This document shows, piece after piece, positions 47,267 to 60,210 of a stretch of 64,000 nt of DNA. The stretch is from contig NC_092323.1 of assembly GCF_036785885.1 (NCBI RefSeq), positions 13,772,501-13,836,500 on the forward strand, given 5' to 3'. The translations under genes and the position numbers were made by a program. Positions within the stretch are counted from its first letter, which is position 1; every line of letters begins with the position of its first letter. The notes under the pieces are model-generated. The model did not search any database. It was not told where the DNA came from and saw only the letters and a program-made list of their open reading frames with translations. Source of the stretch: Coffea arabica. Its lineage: Eukaryota; Streptophyta; Magnoliopsida; Gentianales; Rubiaceae.

Positions 47267-47465
47267 CTTTTTTTTTTTTTTTCTACACAGGGGTGTCCTG
47301 GTCAATCCTTACGATGCCCGACTAACCCCCTGCTGTCCGGCCAGGCGCCCCAACCCAACCCAAGCACGATATGTGCGCGGAGGAATCCAACAGAGCAGAG
47401 ACTCGAACTTGGGATCTCTTGATCACCGGTGGAAGGTGCTACCGTTGGACCATTCACGCGGGGCA
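47267..47465 (-). mobile_element. tRNA-derived SINE
   Basis: 199 bp ending in poly(A) on the minus strand (T-run at 47268-47282) between perfect 16-bp target duplications. On the minus strand a tRNA-like head contains the B-box-like AAGTTCGAGTCTC. The 3' module reads GGGGGTTAGTCGGGC, then CCAGGACACCCCTG. Transcribed by RNA polymerase III if active, and mobilised by LINE proteins. Confidence 0.88.
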
Positions 47466-47481
47466 CAACTGTGATATGCTC
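47466..47481. repeat. SINE target duplication, right
   Basis: Exact partner of 47251-47266. Confidence 0.9.
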
Positions 47482-47984
47482 ACTCACCAACAAGTTATCA
47501 AGATTTACAATTGAATAATTCTTTAATCGTATTTTTTAAACCAATATATTTCTTAAAAAAGAAGCTAGTAAACCAATTTGGCAAGCATGAAGAAAATTCA
47601 AGGTTCTCTTTGAATATTGGATTGGTTAAAGAAGAAGGAATTCAAAAGCCAGCGACACATAGGAGCCCACCTATTTATTTCGTTTTCCTCTTGTTTTCCT
47701 TCTTGCCAATTTTTTTGTTTGAAAACTTAGAAACTGAAATGATTTTACTTTGTTTGGTTATCTCTTCGCCTAACTAAAACCCTTTATTCTCCGCACGCCT
47801 AAGTTATGGATTCTTTGAATTGGTTTTGTGTGAACATCAAAATTGCAAAGAAAGCTATCCGCCGAACTTGAAATAACTATAACGAAGGAAAGCATATTCT
47901 GTGACCAAATTAACATTTTGATATCGAATATGACTGTTTCAGAAAAATAGATTTTAAGTAATTATTTCTCCCATATCATATAGG

Positions 47985-49305
47985 GTGGTTACAGTTCAAA
48001 TTTGAATCGGAATCGAATTAAAATCGGCCCGGTGATTTGTTAAACCGGAATTGATACCAAATTTTGGAAATCGAAACTGAAACCATGACCGTAACTACAT
48101 ATTCAGGTTCAGATTCATCAAAATTTTGAACCGAAACTGAAACCGACAATTTACGACCAGCTTAAACCATCTTAAAAAACATTTGTTACCTAAACTTATA
48201 TGCCAGTTTAGAGTTATATATTAACAGTGAACATCTAATACCAACAGCTCTAATCCTAATCCAACAATCCATTGTCCCATTTCATTAGTAAGTCTATACT
48301 CTATGATTAATCTAAATCAATCTAATCTAATTAATAATGAGATATTTTTTTTCGTAAAATTTGTATCATTTTTTTCTTTTTCCTTGCACATGATAATACA
48401 ATAAATTTCTTTTTTTTTTCCATTCATTATCATTTTTTTAGAATCAATTTTATAATAACAAGTGTTTAAACATAACTAAAAGAACTGAAACTACAACTTG
48501 AAGAAACGGGAATCGTAACCGAAATCAGAAGTTCAAGAATCATAACTGTAACTATCCTTATAAAAGTCGATTTAGATTTCATATTTCAAAAAAATCAAAA
48601 TCATCAATTTTTAAATTGAAACCAATGGCAATGTTGTTAAATTCAAATCGGATAGCGATTCGAATAAACTATTGGGTCAGGGGTCAATTGGTCGGATTAG
48701 TCGGACCGTTCTCAAAAACCCGTTGATGTCTGCATGATGTTATAATTATTGTATATTTTTATAAGTTTCGGAAATATTAAAATTAAGTTTTTGGTTATAT
48801 TTGGCCAATCATAAAAAATGTTCCAAAAATATTAGACTTGCAATCAAATATACACCTAATAATTATATATAAAAATGTAAATTCATGGTTAAAATATATC
48901 TATTCTCCAAAACTACTTGAAAAATAAATTAAAACAAATTAATGCAAGTTGGAATCACTAATGCTAAATTAATGAGATCATAGGGATGAAAACATCTTAA
49001 TTTAGAGATCATTTACCAAAGCGAGTGATTTTGATAGTTACACTAAATGAATGACGTTTTCTTATTCCTATTAATAAATGAAAGTGTTACAATTTAGGTA
49101 ATTCATATTATGTTTGGGGAAAAGAAGAAAGAAAAGTTTGACAACCGGATCAATCAGTCGAATCGGGTCATTGGTTTATCTGGTTTTTGATGATTTTGAC
49201 TAATTTTTTTTATCAAAGCGGTTTTATACTACAAGTCAATTAAAAAAGAAAGGCGGTTCACAATCAAATCGGGCGGTCTGATCCAGATCTAGCAACACCG
49301 ACGGT
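47985..49305. mobile_element. Two adjacent decayed inverted-repeat elements
   Basis: 47985-48630 is rich in aaccgaaactgaaacc-type sequence with ggttacagttcaaatttg and the partly inverted cataactgtaactatcc near its ends. 48631-49305 begins caatgttgttaaattc and ends ccagatctagcaaca, with cggttcg-type subterminal repeats. Neither codes for a protein. Borders are approximate. Confidence 0.45.
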
Positions 49306-49620
49306 TCTGGAAGGGTCGCCATGTCTAATGTCATATATTTGTCTACTACGACATGCTATGCCTACAGAAAATACCCTATTCCCTCTTTTTTCCTAGAGAA
49401 AATGCCTTGACAAGTTCAAAGTCCTAGAATCACACGTGTCTCATGTGAAAACGGCACAGTTTAGAGAACCAATCAGACAATCACGTCACACAAGGACGAG
49501 AACTAGTGTTTCAACCAAACCAAAAAAAAAAAAAAAAAGTAATAGATAAAGAGTAAAAAAGATCAATATTAGATGAGCAAGAAACAATGGAGGCACCGCA
49601 AAACAGGTTTTACAGCGGTC

Positions 49621-49631
49621 TAGCACTACAC
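49621..49631. repeat. Target duplication of the CCGG-rich MITE, left
   Basis: tagcactacac, repeated exactly at 50230-50240. Confidence 0.85.
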
Positions 49632-50229
49632 CTCTGTTTTAAAACTCGGACCGGACCGGCCGGTCGAACCGGTTGAACCGGGAACCGGCCAGGTAGCCGG
49701 TCCGAGTCATATTAAAAAACCGGAAATTCAAGACTCGGTCAAAGCCGGTCAAAAACGGGGTTTGACCGGGAAAAAACCGGTTTTTCCGGTTCAACAGTAA
49801 TTTTTTTTTAAAAAAATTTCAAACTTTTTAATATTATGTTTTGACCCCCTAAATTGTTAAAACTTATTAATATATCTCAAATATTTGATACTTTATAAAT
49901 ATTGTCCTAAAATTTGATGTTTTTTTTCAATTAAATTTATAATTTTAATTCTAAACTTGTTAATATTTATTAAATAATATAAATTGCTACTTGATTGTTC
50001 TAATTTCTTTGTATTTTCTTGTTAAATATATTTGAAACATCAAATATATATGAATATACCTTTATTAATATCAATATATTATTAGATATTATATATATAA
50101 TATTTTAATTTTTAAATAATTTTTATTTATGACGTCATCCGGTTCGACCCCTATCGACCCCCGGTCGAACCCATTGACCCCTGACCCCTGACCTCGGCCG
50201 AGTCGCTATCCGGTCCGGTTCTGAAAACA
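49632..50229. mobile_element. CCGG-rich inverted-repeat element
   Basis: 598 bp between perfect 11-bp direct repeats (9-11 bp fits Mutator-like insertion). The arms are packed with accgg/ccggt motifs (tgttttaaaactcggaccgg on the left, ccggtccggttctgaaaaca on the right) and the core is AT-rich. Non-coding. Confidence 0.75.
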
Positions 50230-50240
50230 TAGCACTACAC
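50230..50240. repeat. Target duplication of the CCGG-rich MITE, right
   Basis: Exact partner of 49621-49631. Confidence 0.85.
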
Positions 50241-50610
50241 ATGTTTTCTGCTTCTTCTTGTCACAAAAATATTTTACATGTTACATTGAGCATGAGTCAC
50301 TGCTCCTGTTTCCCTCCTCCCCCACACAATAATGCTGGTTTTCATTTTGTTCACTCATTCAACCAATTATATTGCATGAATACTGTACAACTCTAGCGTG
50401 CAAGCATAAATATTTACTTTATTTTTGAAAAGGGATTCTTGCATGTATATTATTGTACTGCAAACTTACAACAAGCATATAGTGATACAAAAAATGAAGT
50501 ATAGAAGATCTATAGTTGTATACTCTCAAAAGGGAAAAAAAAAAGGGATTTTTAATTGTAAAATACTGCTCAACTGTTATGTTGCAAACATAGAGGAGAG
50601 CTCCATTAAT

Positions 50611-50898
50611 TAAGGCCTTGTTTGATAACTCAATTTAACACTTAAATTTAATGGATTCAGATCTTAACATATTCAAATCGTTTGATAATCAAAATTGAAT
50701 ATTTGAATTAATTAAGTGACATTAAATTTTCTAGACCTCCAAAATTAAGGTGCGTTTGATAACCAAAATTAAATATCTGAATGTGATATGCACTTAAATG
50801 TATTAGATTTAATACTTAACAATTCAATAACTAAATGAATTCAGACTTCAGATTTCAAACTTCAGTTTTCAGACTTCACTTTTATCAAACGCGCCTTA
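50611..50898. mobile_element. hAT-like MITE
   Basis: 288 bp with inverted ends taaggccttgtttgataac and ttatcaaacgcgcctta. A second internal copy of the end sequence (aaggtgcgtttgataacc) lies at about 50747. Confidence 0.6.
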
Positions 50899-52592
50899 AA
50901 CTCCGATTATTATCTAGTAAGGAGCATAGGATCAGATATTTTGGGATCATTATGACTGTGGCCATCATTTGGTCATGCCGTGATTTTCAATTGTTTTTTC
51001 AGACGAACTTTAATATTGTGAGTAATAAAGCATCCTATGAGTCATACGTGGGTGAAAATTTATGAGTTCCATCAGACAATAATTAAATGAAAAATCAAAC
51101 AGTGAATATGGACGATCTTTCCAAAACTGAATTAATTTATGTAACTTTCACTTGAAACGCACCAGTTTGGGTGCATCTGGCCAGGATCAATTGCCTACCA
51201 TTGCAATCGACAATGTCCTTTTCACTTTCTATTACTTTCCCATGCACTTCAGCCCATGCATGTCCCATGGAAATGAACAATAATTACTAGTTTCCCCTTA
51301 AAGCTTGGAAAACACTGTCCAAAAACAACGGGAAATTAGAATATTCATCCCCATTTAGAATCCGTAAACTTTAATACTGTGGGGTCACTCCTTCGATCAA
51401 CCGTTGATGTCACTCTGCACTTATGATTCTGCCCCAAACGGCCAATGGGCAGAACTTACGGACAACAAACCTATCATCATCAGCCATCATTTTTAAGGGT
51501 CATTCTATTGTGTGCCCTAAAAACACATGAAAGTAAATCTTTTTCGTTAGAGTGCATGCAATTTTCTGGAGAGAGTAATTTTAGAATATTAGCACAGCAG
51601 CACAACTAGTCTTTACGTTAGTGTGTTTATGGCGTGTGCTCTTAGAACATTATATTATCAAGAAGGAGATAAACAGTATAGATTAATTTTTTATGTACCG
51701 ACAACGTAGCAATTTTTTTTTTTTGTTTACACTGGCAACTTTGGATGAATGTTACATGTGCATGATTTGAATTTCAAATTTAAACTCATATTATGTAGTA
51801 TAATCTAAACATGTTACTGTAAAAAAATTATACACTAACAGCATTTACAAAATTTTGTATAATTGTCAAAACATAGTTGCACTATTGTGTATATAATTGT
51901 TAAAAATAGTGTATATAAGATTAACTCTTTACCTTATATTCTCAAAACATAGTTGCACTATTGTGGTCTGGCATAAAAAAAATTTTCACAGGTTTTAGCG
52001 TAAACTAACTTATTCAGTTTGATAATATATTTCAAATTTTAACTAGATAAATTACGACTTCATTTATAATTGAATTTGAATATATGACCTTTGTAATATA
52101 TGACCTTACTTAACTGATGAATTACGACTTCATTTTAACTAGATAAATTACGACTTCATTTGTAATATATGACCTTACTTAACTGATGAATTTGAATTTA
52201 ATTTCAAAAAACATAGCGTAATTGAATTTCAATTAGATGATAGATGCATTTTATTAGCACTAATAGATCTGCCTAACTATTCCAAGACACAAATCTAATC
52301 ACCAAATAAAATATAAAAAGGAAAAAAAAAGTGTTGAAAATAATTACACTTGCACTTCAATTGAAAGTGATGCCATGAGGTAGACTACTTCATAAACCAC
52401 TAATTTGCACAACATCAATTGACAATCCAACGGCTCATATTCACTTTCATCCCCCTCTTATTCTGCTTATCTCCACAACCACCTTCCATTTCACTCCATT
52501 CTCCAAACCCACTCACGCACTAACACACACAGACACAGACACCAATATTCATATATTCTCTCAGCCCAGCCAGCCAGAAGGCGAAGGGTCCG
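50899..52592. other. Upstream region of the FLZ gene
   Basis: AT-rich spacer with two local direct duplications: acatagttgcactattgtg near 51870 and 51945, and taactagataaattacgact near 52040 and 52135. The last 120 bp before 52593 are C-rich (ccatttcactccattctcc, cactaacacacacagacac) and look like a transcribed leader. Confidence 0.4.
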
Positions 52593-53816
52593 ATGTTGGG
52601 GAAGCGTGCACGGGCACCTATGAGGAGAACAACAAGCATGACTGGGATCACCGTTGATGTAGGAGCTGGGAACATGGCCATGGATGCACCGGCATCTGTA
52701 GATCCTCAGAATCCAATCACTTCTGGTGATCATGGGGTCCCAGAAGGGCATGTGATGGTAGGACCAAGTGCATATGATCATCGTTTAACAGCTCCCATGT
52801 TGTTATCTCCCAGATATTTTAGGAGGGATCCGTCAGCTGATCATCATCAACCTTTGGAAACAGCTAATTTCTTGAGAACTTGTGGCTTGTGTAATCGCCG
52901 TTTGGCACCCGGCCGTGACATATACATGTACAGGTATCAGCATGTCATATGGCTTCCTTCCTTTGTATGTGTGTGTGTGTGTTTTTTTTTTCTCTTTTTC
53001 TTTCCTTTTTGCTTCTCTCCCCTTGGGATTGGTGGTTGGCTATTTTTGGTGGGAGACTCACTATTGTAGTGTTCTTATTCTTGTTTATGGCTTTTGAAAC
53101 TATAATATCTTATTGAAGTGGGGTTTTATGTGATTGAGGTTAGTGATAGAAGTATAGGGTTGCATGCTTGTTTATTCATGAATTGAATTTGTGACATTTC
53201 TAGACCAGGGTTTTTTGCTTATTAGTAAGTTTAATTCGTGAAAGGGTTTTTTGTGACTAAGGTTAGTGAATAGTGATAGAAGACTAGTGTTGCATGCTTG
53301 TTCATTGAAGAGTTGATTTTCTGAAACATCTATACCAGTATTCTTGTTTATTGGTATGTTTAATTCGTGAGATATACTTGACAATCTGATTGATTTGTCA
53401 CAATATTAGTTTTTGTTTCTAACTTTTCTGGCATTGAATTCATGATTTCGTTTTGCCAAATTTTGTTTGCTGCGTTAATAAATTTTTCTGCGTGTGTTAT
53501 TACTAATTTCTTGGCATAAGTAGTTAATATATACCCCTGTTAGTGATTGCCACAAGCAAAAACAAAGAAGCTATATATTAACAGTATCTCCTTTGCTTTC
53601 TTCTTGTATTTTTTTTGGTTGTAATGAAAATACAGGGGTGATTCAGCATTTTGCAGTCAAGAATGCAGGGAGCAAAGGATGAAACAAGATGAAAGAAAAG
53701 AAAAGTATCGCATGGCAGCCTCAAAGAAAGTTGAAGGTCATCATAATCAGTATTCTGAGCTTGCTAACTCGGCCTCTGAATCCTCTAGCAATAGTGAGAC
53801 AGTTGCTGCAGCTTGA
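52593..53816 (+). CDS. FCS-like zinc finger (FLZ, DUF581) protein, two exons (173 aa)
   Basis: Exon 1 is 52593-52933 and exon 2 is 53636-53816, with GT (AG/GTATCAG) and AG (ATACAG) borders; the join completes R-G-D-S-A-F-C-S. The FLZ finger spans the junction: FLRTCGLCNRRLAPGRDIYMY in exon 1, then the second pair of cysteines in CSQECREQRMKQDE. FLZ proteins bind the SnRK1 kinase subunits as adaptors in energy and stress signalling. The N-terminal 90 residues are low in recognisable motifs and the C-terminus is Ser/Ala-rich (ASESSSNSETVAAA). The length is typical. The first ATG is used, in a context with no upstream in-frame start. Confidence 0.93.
53125..53370. repeat. Direct duplication inside the FLZ intron
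   Basis: Two diverged copies of about 115-125 bp share tgattgaggttagtgatagaag/tgactaaggttagtgaatag, gttgcatgcttgtt, and agtaagtttaattcgtga/ggtatgtttaattcgtga. Confidence 0.7.
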
Positions 53817-56800
53817 AAAGTTACTACTTAAATAGTACATATATTTGATGATAATCGTATAGAAAAAAAAAAGATTCTACATTTAAATGCGAAAAAAAAT
53901 TAACTATGTGTGTTAGAACTAATGATGTAGGGGAAATTATCTATGTATGGCTTGAATTTTGTCTCTCTTTCTTTTGGGGCAATGGCCGATGTTTTCAGGA
54001 AAAAGTCTGAAGTCTTAGTTGCTAATGAGCTAGGTTACTCATTAGCAAAAGGTATGATGCAAGATTTGTAGAAAAACTGTATGTATAATTTGAGGGAGTG
54101 CTTAATTTTGTTCAAGAAATTTTCTGTATTGTAACCTTAGTTTCTCTCTTTCTAGCTAAACAAGTACATGATTTTCGACAGTTTCCTCGTTCCAAAGCTT
54201 CATCTCCCAACCCTCAAAGTTGGATGGTGGGTTTATTATGTCTTGTGAATGCTAAACTAAAGCTGCTATCTGCGAGAAAAATATTGAAGGTAAATTTCGT
54301 ATATACTATCATGATTGAATGCATGATATATATACACAATTGAATTTCAAATTCAAATTTAGATTAATTATCATACATCTAAATATTAATTAGGGAAGTG
54401 CTCATAATTTAATGAAATGAACTATTTTAAGTATCATTCTCTATTGCTATTAAGGAGGCATCTAATATTTGTAAGATTAGAGATAACGCACACTAGAAAT
54501 TATCAATATGAAGGATGATTGATTTGTTGAAATATAACATGATCCATGTAACATGAAGGCAGTGATTAACTTTAAGATGCAAAGGATAAATATTTTGACT
54601 ATGAGTTTCTATAGATTGATTGAATATTTTTAATTTCTCTCGTTTAATTGGACTACTCCGGAACAATTTGCCTCTTGCTCTGGTATTACCAATGAAATTA
54701 TCAAAGTATACGTCTATTTCTTGAAAAGCCACCAATGATTCTAGACTAAGGTGGCGCATTATGTTGCTTGCTGGTTCACAACTGGAATAAGATTAATTTT
54801 TCTTGCAATCATCTGTACACACTTTGTTCAGCAGAATAATTTTCTTTATAACGTCTACCAACCGGCCATGACACGATGCAGTAGGACCTTCAATCAAATC
54901 CATGGAGGCCGAAAACTTCTGGCACCGGACATTGAAGTGATTGATTTTCTCCCAAATTTCTTCAACAGAACAAAAAGGATTTTAATTGGATGAGAAATTC
55001 ATACAAGTACATTTTATTGGATTTCATCTTGGAAAGGTGCTATGAAAAAGGTTGACCATATAATTTTCCGATGTCTGATCTCAAATACCCTCGTTCCTTA
55101 TAATTGAGCTTAGGGGTGCGTTGGCATACAAGTCACAAATTGTATTGAAATTTGTGGTTTCTTAGGCTTTCAAGTAATGACAGGAATTGCATGTGAATGA
55201 ATAGAAATTAATACTAGGCACTTCACTTTGATAGTTATAGCCAAAGACTAGACTATGACCTTCTTGACATATTCAAATTTTTAGGTAAGAGTATGATGTC
55301 GTAGCATGTATTACAAAACTTTTTTTTTTTGCGTTTGTTGTATTTTTCCAACCATGCACTGTGCTATCTTTTGATGTGCACGTTTAACATCAGCACAATA
55401 CAACTGTGCGATGTAGAATTTCCAAAGCGACTGATTCAGGAGACAAGGACACAAACATTAATGCAAGAAAGATATTTACTTAAATCTTGCATTCTTTATA
55501 TTTCCAATTTCTTTTTTTTTTTTTGGGTAAGATTCATGGGTTTTTGTAATCCTGTGCAGAACCAAACTTTAGTGTGCTTCATGAATAACTCTCTCGGCCT
55601 ACACTTGTTTAATTTTCCAGCTTTTCTAAAGCCTATGCATTTGTGTCTTCTTTTGCCAGTTTTAATTGTACAGCCCACTGCCCACATAGGAAGAAGAGCC
55701 GTCAACTCTAAACAAGATTACATGTCTATCAACTGTTTCCAATTTGAACATTAGAATTGCTAGGAACGGTTAAAGAACTAGTAAAAAATTGGAAGATTTG
55801 GTAGCAAGTCTTGGAAATCCGTGAGGACCCGAATTATATTGCATACATTTATTTTTTTGAGTTTCGAGTCAATAGATTACTTGGGTAACTTTTCAGTTTT
55901 TAATTAGGTGGTCGGCATCATTGGGTTTATCTCGATAAATTATGTGCTAGATCTAAGGGAGTTTGGTTATGAGTTACTTTCAGAGGCTTTTTAATTCAAT
56001 GTCGGAGATTGGGTATCATGTTATTGGATTTTTATCCTTGGAATGGCTACTAATTTAGTAGTCAGAACAACTGAAATCCTAGCTGGCTTAGCAGTGTATT
56101 ACATTGTTGATAAACTGTCAACACAAAGTTACCCTAGTATGCAGGCTAAAGATCTAATGAATGGTATACAAGGGGGGAGGGATAGGTCACGTGATAGGGA
56201 GGAAGAGAGTGTAAGCGAGAGATTCGGATTTGAAATCTTTTACTTATATTAAAAAAAGAGAGAGATAGAGAATGACATTTAAAATTTTCACGTTCTAGTT
56301 AATTTTGTGGAACAACAAAATATAATGAATTTCTTAAATTTAAATGCTCTAATTTGGGCTAGGAGAGAAGAAGAAAAAGTAAATATTGAAGAGGTATAAA
56401 CGTTTCTAATCTTGCCGACTGTTTTCTTAAAAAAAAATTGGATGCATGGGAAGCATAACACCAAAAATTAGATCTTAAAAATATACAAACAGAAAATATT
56501 TGCACAAAATGAAACAAATAAAATTTATCTTTCATTGATTTAGGTAATATACTAATATAATACACAATTAAAATGTAACTCATTTTAATTTGTTACTGAC
56601 CAACCTGATTTCTAATCTTTTAACCTTTACTAGTAAGGGATAACTGAGTTCGAGGTAGTTCAAGAACCTAAAAAAACTTGAAACTTTGTTGAAGGCTAAT
56701 TGATCAGCTGTTCAAGTGATATGGTTGCCAGTTTTATATTGGTTTTCTCATTGATTGGGATATTTTACTTTCATAAGTTGCATGGGAAATCTAGATCTTG

Positions 56801-57049
56801 ATGGAGACAGAGAAACCAGAGGGTTAGAAAGTTGATTTAAGTGCCTCAGATACCCTAATACAGTGTTCTTGCCATCTAATCAAGTTGATGGGCATCTATT
56901 GTGATGTTCAACTCTTACATAAATCTCCAAAAACAATTTTCTAACGTCTATGGTCTAATGTGTGGATGTGTTTGGCTTTTCAGTTTCTTGATTAGAAAGA
57001 AACCTTTTACCGACACTACTTGGTCTTTGTGCATCTGCATGGTAGACTT
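53817..57049. other. Spacer downstream of FLZ
   Basis: The first few hundred bases are probably FLZ 3' UTR. Frames at 54098-54343, 54751-54993 and 55329-55754 show no domain and no coding texture. A SINE-like scrap with gagattcggatttgaaatc lies at 56170-56255. Confidence 0.35.
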
Positions 57050-57205
57050 TGAGTGTGTCTAAATAGTAGGTTATTTGGGATAATTTTTTTAAAAAAATAC
57101 TGTAATATTTTTTTGATATATATATATATATGTGAGATAAAGTTATTATTAAAAAATGTATTAATAGTGCAAGCAAATAAAAATTGAAAAATGAACTACA
57201 ATTCA
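57050..57205. mobile_element. Small AT-rich MITE
   Basis: tgtgtctaaatagtaggtta at the left and aactacaattcaaacaatttt at the right, with the gatatatatatatgtgagataaa interior shared with other small MITEs here. Confidence 0.35.
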
Positions 57206-57984
57206 AACAATTTTTATTTTAATGCTAGGAAGATTCTGGCACATACGCAAGAGCACTGGTGGAACTAGAGATTGGGATTTAAAGACAAAACTAGTAAAGA
57301 TGCATATTTTGAAAAGAATCAATCTTACAGTTTATACATTATCATCATTGTCGGATGTATGACAACTAACCTGAACTTAATTTTGAAAACCAAATTTTGT
57401 ATATGTATCATGCATCGAAGCGTGATAATGTATACGCTAACAGTGTATGTAAGATTAATATTTTTAAAAAGGGTATCTTTATATATTTTAAAAAAAAAAG
57501 TGATAAAATATATTTGTTTACAAGGATGCATGTAAATATTTATTTAAAGGGATGTTAAAGGATTTCTCAACTCTTGTGGGGAGAAGGGGTGAAGTGTAAT
57601 TTCTATTTGGGTATAAATGAATGTTTTCAGTTTTTACTAGGGGTGTACAAGAATATTTGAAATCTTGGGCCGGCCCCCCTTACACCCGCCAGCGCAGAGG
57701 AAAATCCGTCGGCTGCTGTTTTTTATTTCTTTCAGAGGTCATTTCGAGTCTCTTTCGTCCCTAATTGACTGAAAACCAAATCAAATAATTTCTCGAACTT
57801 GACTGTATCATCTCAAAGTACGAAAAATAGTATAAATATTTAAGACCAAGAAAAGGGGACCAACAACTGTCTACTGAAACTTAGTGAGGATTCTACATGT
57901 AGTTGAGAGATTTGTGCTCGTGGAGTTTTCATGGGTGTATTGCTTCATCTTAATAAAAATTTCTATTTTTGCTCAAAAAAAAGG

Positions 57985-58560
57985 GACCGACAGACATCTA
58001 AACGAAGGCCACCTCTCCTAAGGTTTGTAATGATTGCAGTCGCTTTCCTTAAAGTTTGAAAAATTACAAAAACTTTCTTTAGAAGATATGTTTTGGTAAC
58101 AAATTGTGATGTAAATACAAATAATCTAATGAATATTCTATATTGCTCCTATTTGATTTACAAAACAAATTAAATGAAAAAAAAAATCAAATATCGGCAT
58201 TATTTACTAAGCAAATAATTTTAAGGTAGTTTTTTTTTTGCAGTAAAATTTAGGCTATATTTTAAGGTATTGTGAAAAAAACTGTTTGTAGCAAATGCAT
58301 CCTTACTAGTAGGTTATTTATAAAACTAAGCAAAAAGTTCTTTTAAATGACCTATAAATTAAATATAATGTATTAGGTGGGATGAAGTTAGAGCTACTGG
58401 ATAAAAAATATTTGCAAAATGCGGATTTCTTTTTCCTTTACACCCACTTTTTATTTAGAATTTGTAGAGTTGTCAAGGAAGGTAAGTATTATTTTTTAAA
58501 ATCTCAAGGGAGGTGATTGCAGTTGTCAGAAATCGCAAGGGAGGGTTATGAAATTATTCC
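57985..58560. mobile_element. Decayed MITE of the GGGTAATTT family
   Basis: ccacctctcctaaggtttg at the left and cgcaagggagggttatgaaa plus ttattccct at the right correspond to the ends of 39589-40225 and 41330-42425. The left tip is lost. Confidence 0.45.
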
Positions 58561-60001
58561 CTAAACAAAAAAAACTTAATTAACAACAAAAAAATGAAGA
58601 AATCGTAATTAAGGGGTGATAGCTATAGAAGAAATTGAAGAAATTTGAGAATCTTACATGACAGATAGGGCTTGCTCTCAATTGATCACTTTAGTTGATT
58701 ATAGATTTGGATTTTAGATAATTAGTCTTTTGTGATGTTCTCGATTATTTTTGCATTCAAATTATAGGTTTTTAAAAATAAAAAAAATTAAAATTCATAA
58801 TCAATCAAAAAATAAATTTTGTTGATTCTGATTATTCTTTATAATCACTTTTCATAATCAATTTTTGTAAAATCTAAAGTAACGAGAACAAGGGCATAAA
58901 AAAGGCAGCTTCAGAGATTGTTCTTCTTCCCTCTCTTTTTCTAATGAAAAAATTTCATTCCACAAGGCAAAAAAGAAAGTAGCTCTTATGGTTTTTTGGG
59001 CTTTTAGGCCTTCTTCGGCAACCAGATTTGTCTGTTTAAGAAGAATTAGAAAGTATGGATGGGCTCTAAACCAAAAAAGACCCTGTTGGATTAAATGGGC
59101 TCATTAGGCCTTCTCATTTTCGTAAAAGCTATGGTCGCCTGACTTCATCCAAGGTCCATTGCAATGGAAGAAGTTGGGCTCCAAATCTGGTGGAATTTAA
59201 GTATTCAGCCTTAATTTACAGGTTAGTTTGGATAATAGAGGATTCTGTGGAAAATGCACTCCCAAATTCAAGAGATTCGGGTACTAAAAACTAAAAACTA
59301 CCATTTTCAAATTACTTGGATTTAGAGTTAGCTCAACAGATATCTGGATTTGATTTTTTTTTTTTTTTGCTTTAGTATTTAGATGGCAATTTAAAGCACT
59401 TGAAGGTTCATTAAATAATACTTTATGTCAACTCAAATTACTCCTTTTTTTTCCATCCCTTCTGTCCCACAATCAATCATGACAGAACTAGTAATTCATC
59501 ACAAATCTTTGAGATACATAAAAGAGCCATTAGTGCAGCTTTCTTTGTCGAACAAATCATACTGGACGATTTTCAACTAGTTTATTAATAATATTAGCTT
59601 CTATTTTATTTTTTAAAAAAAAGAGTCAACATGATTGCTACAGTGAGTTGAGCAATGATTTGGACAGATTATTTGGTGATTTAGATCAATTTGAGTGGCT
59701 TTTTAATTGTGCTTTGAACTGATTATTTTTGTAATTTTGGTAATTAAGTTGCCATTCAAAGCCATTCTCAGGTTAGTGGACGTTGGGCTGTTCTCTTATT
59801 TGCCATTAGATTTGGCTGTATTTGAAAACTGGCTGTTGATTCTGACGGTTAGAGAGGTGCAAACAAGCCGAGTCGAGTTTTAATAGATGAATTGTATTTG
59901 TATTTCAAATCGAATTTTGTATATGTTAGAGCTTCAAGCAGTACAAAATACTTCGTGTTTATATAAAATACAGCTTGGAGGACATCAATTTATGTAGAAT
60001 T
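58561..60001. other. Spacer without recognised gene
   Basis: AT-rich; nothing supported apart from homopolymer runs. Confidence 0.35.
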
Positions 60002-60016
60002 CGTATGTGTTATAAT
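60002..60016. repeat. SINE target duplication, left
   Basis: cgtatgtgttataat, repeated exactly at 60196-60210. Confidence 0.92.
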
Positions 60017-60195
60017 TTTTTTTTTTTTTTTGTCAACACAGGGGTGTCCGGGTCAAGACCCGAAGGCGGCCCGACTAATCCCCTGCGCCTGGAGTACAGC
60101 ACCACCCCAACCGCACCCAGGCGTTAAGTGAGGTTCGACCCCATGACCTACGAGTGCCGGAAGCAGCCACAGACCGCGTGATCTAGCCCGGGGGG
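60017..60195 (-). mobile_element. tRNA-derived SINE, second copy with a different head
   Basis: 179 bp with poly(A) on the minus strand and perfect 15-bp target duplications. Minus strand: A-box-like TAGATCACGCGG, B-box-like GGGTCGAACCTC, then GGGGATTAGTCGGGC and CCGGACACCCCTGTG before the A-run. The 3' part matches the SINE at 47267, while the tRNA-like head differs. Confidence 0.9.
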
Positions 60196-60210
60196 CGTAT
60201 GTGTTATAAT
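60196..60210. repeat. SINE target duplication, right
   Basis: Exact partner of 60002-60016. Confidence 0.92.

Noticed and set aside
47340-47465. tRNA-like sequence as a possible tRNA gene
   Set aside because: B-box sequence is present but no cloverleaf forms; the poly(A) and 16-bp direct repeats identify a SINE.
54751-55754. Small frames downstream of FLZ as extra genes
   Set aside because: No domain, no splice-supported extension and random-looking composition.
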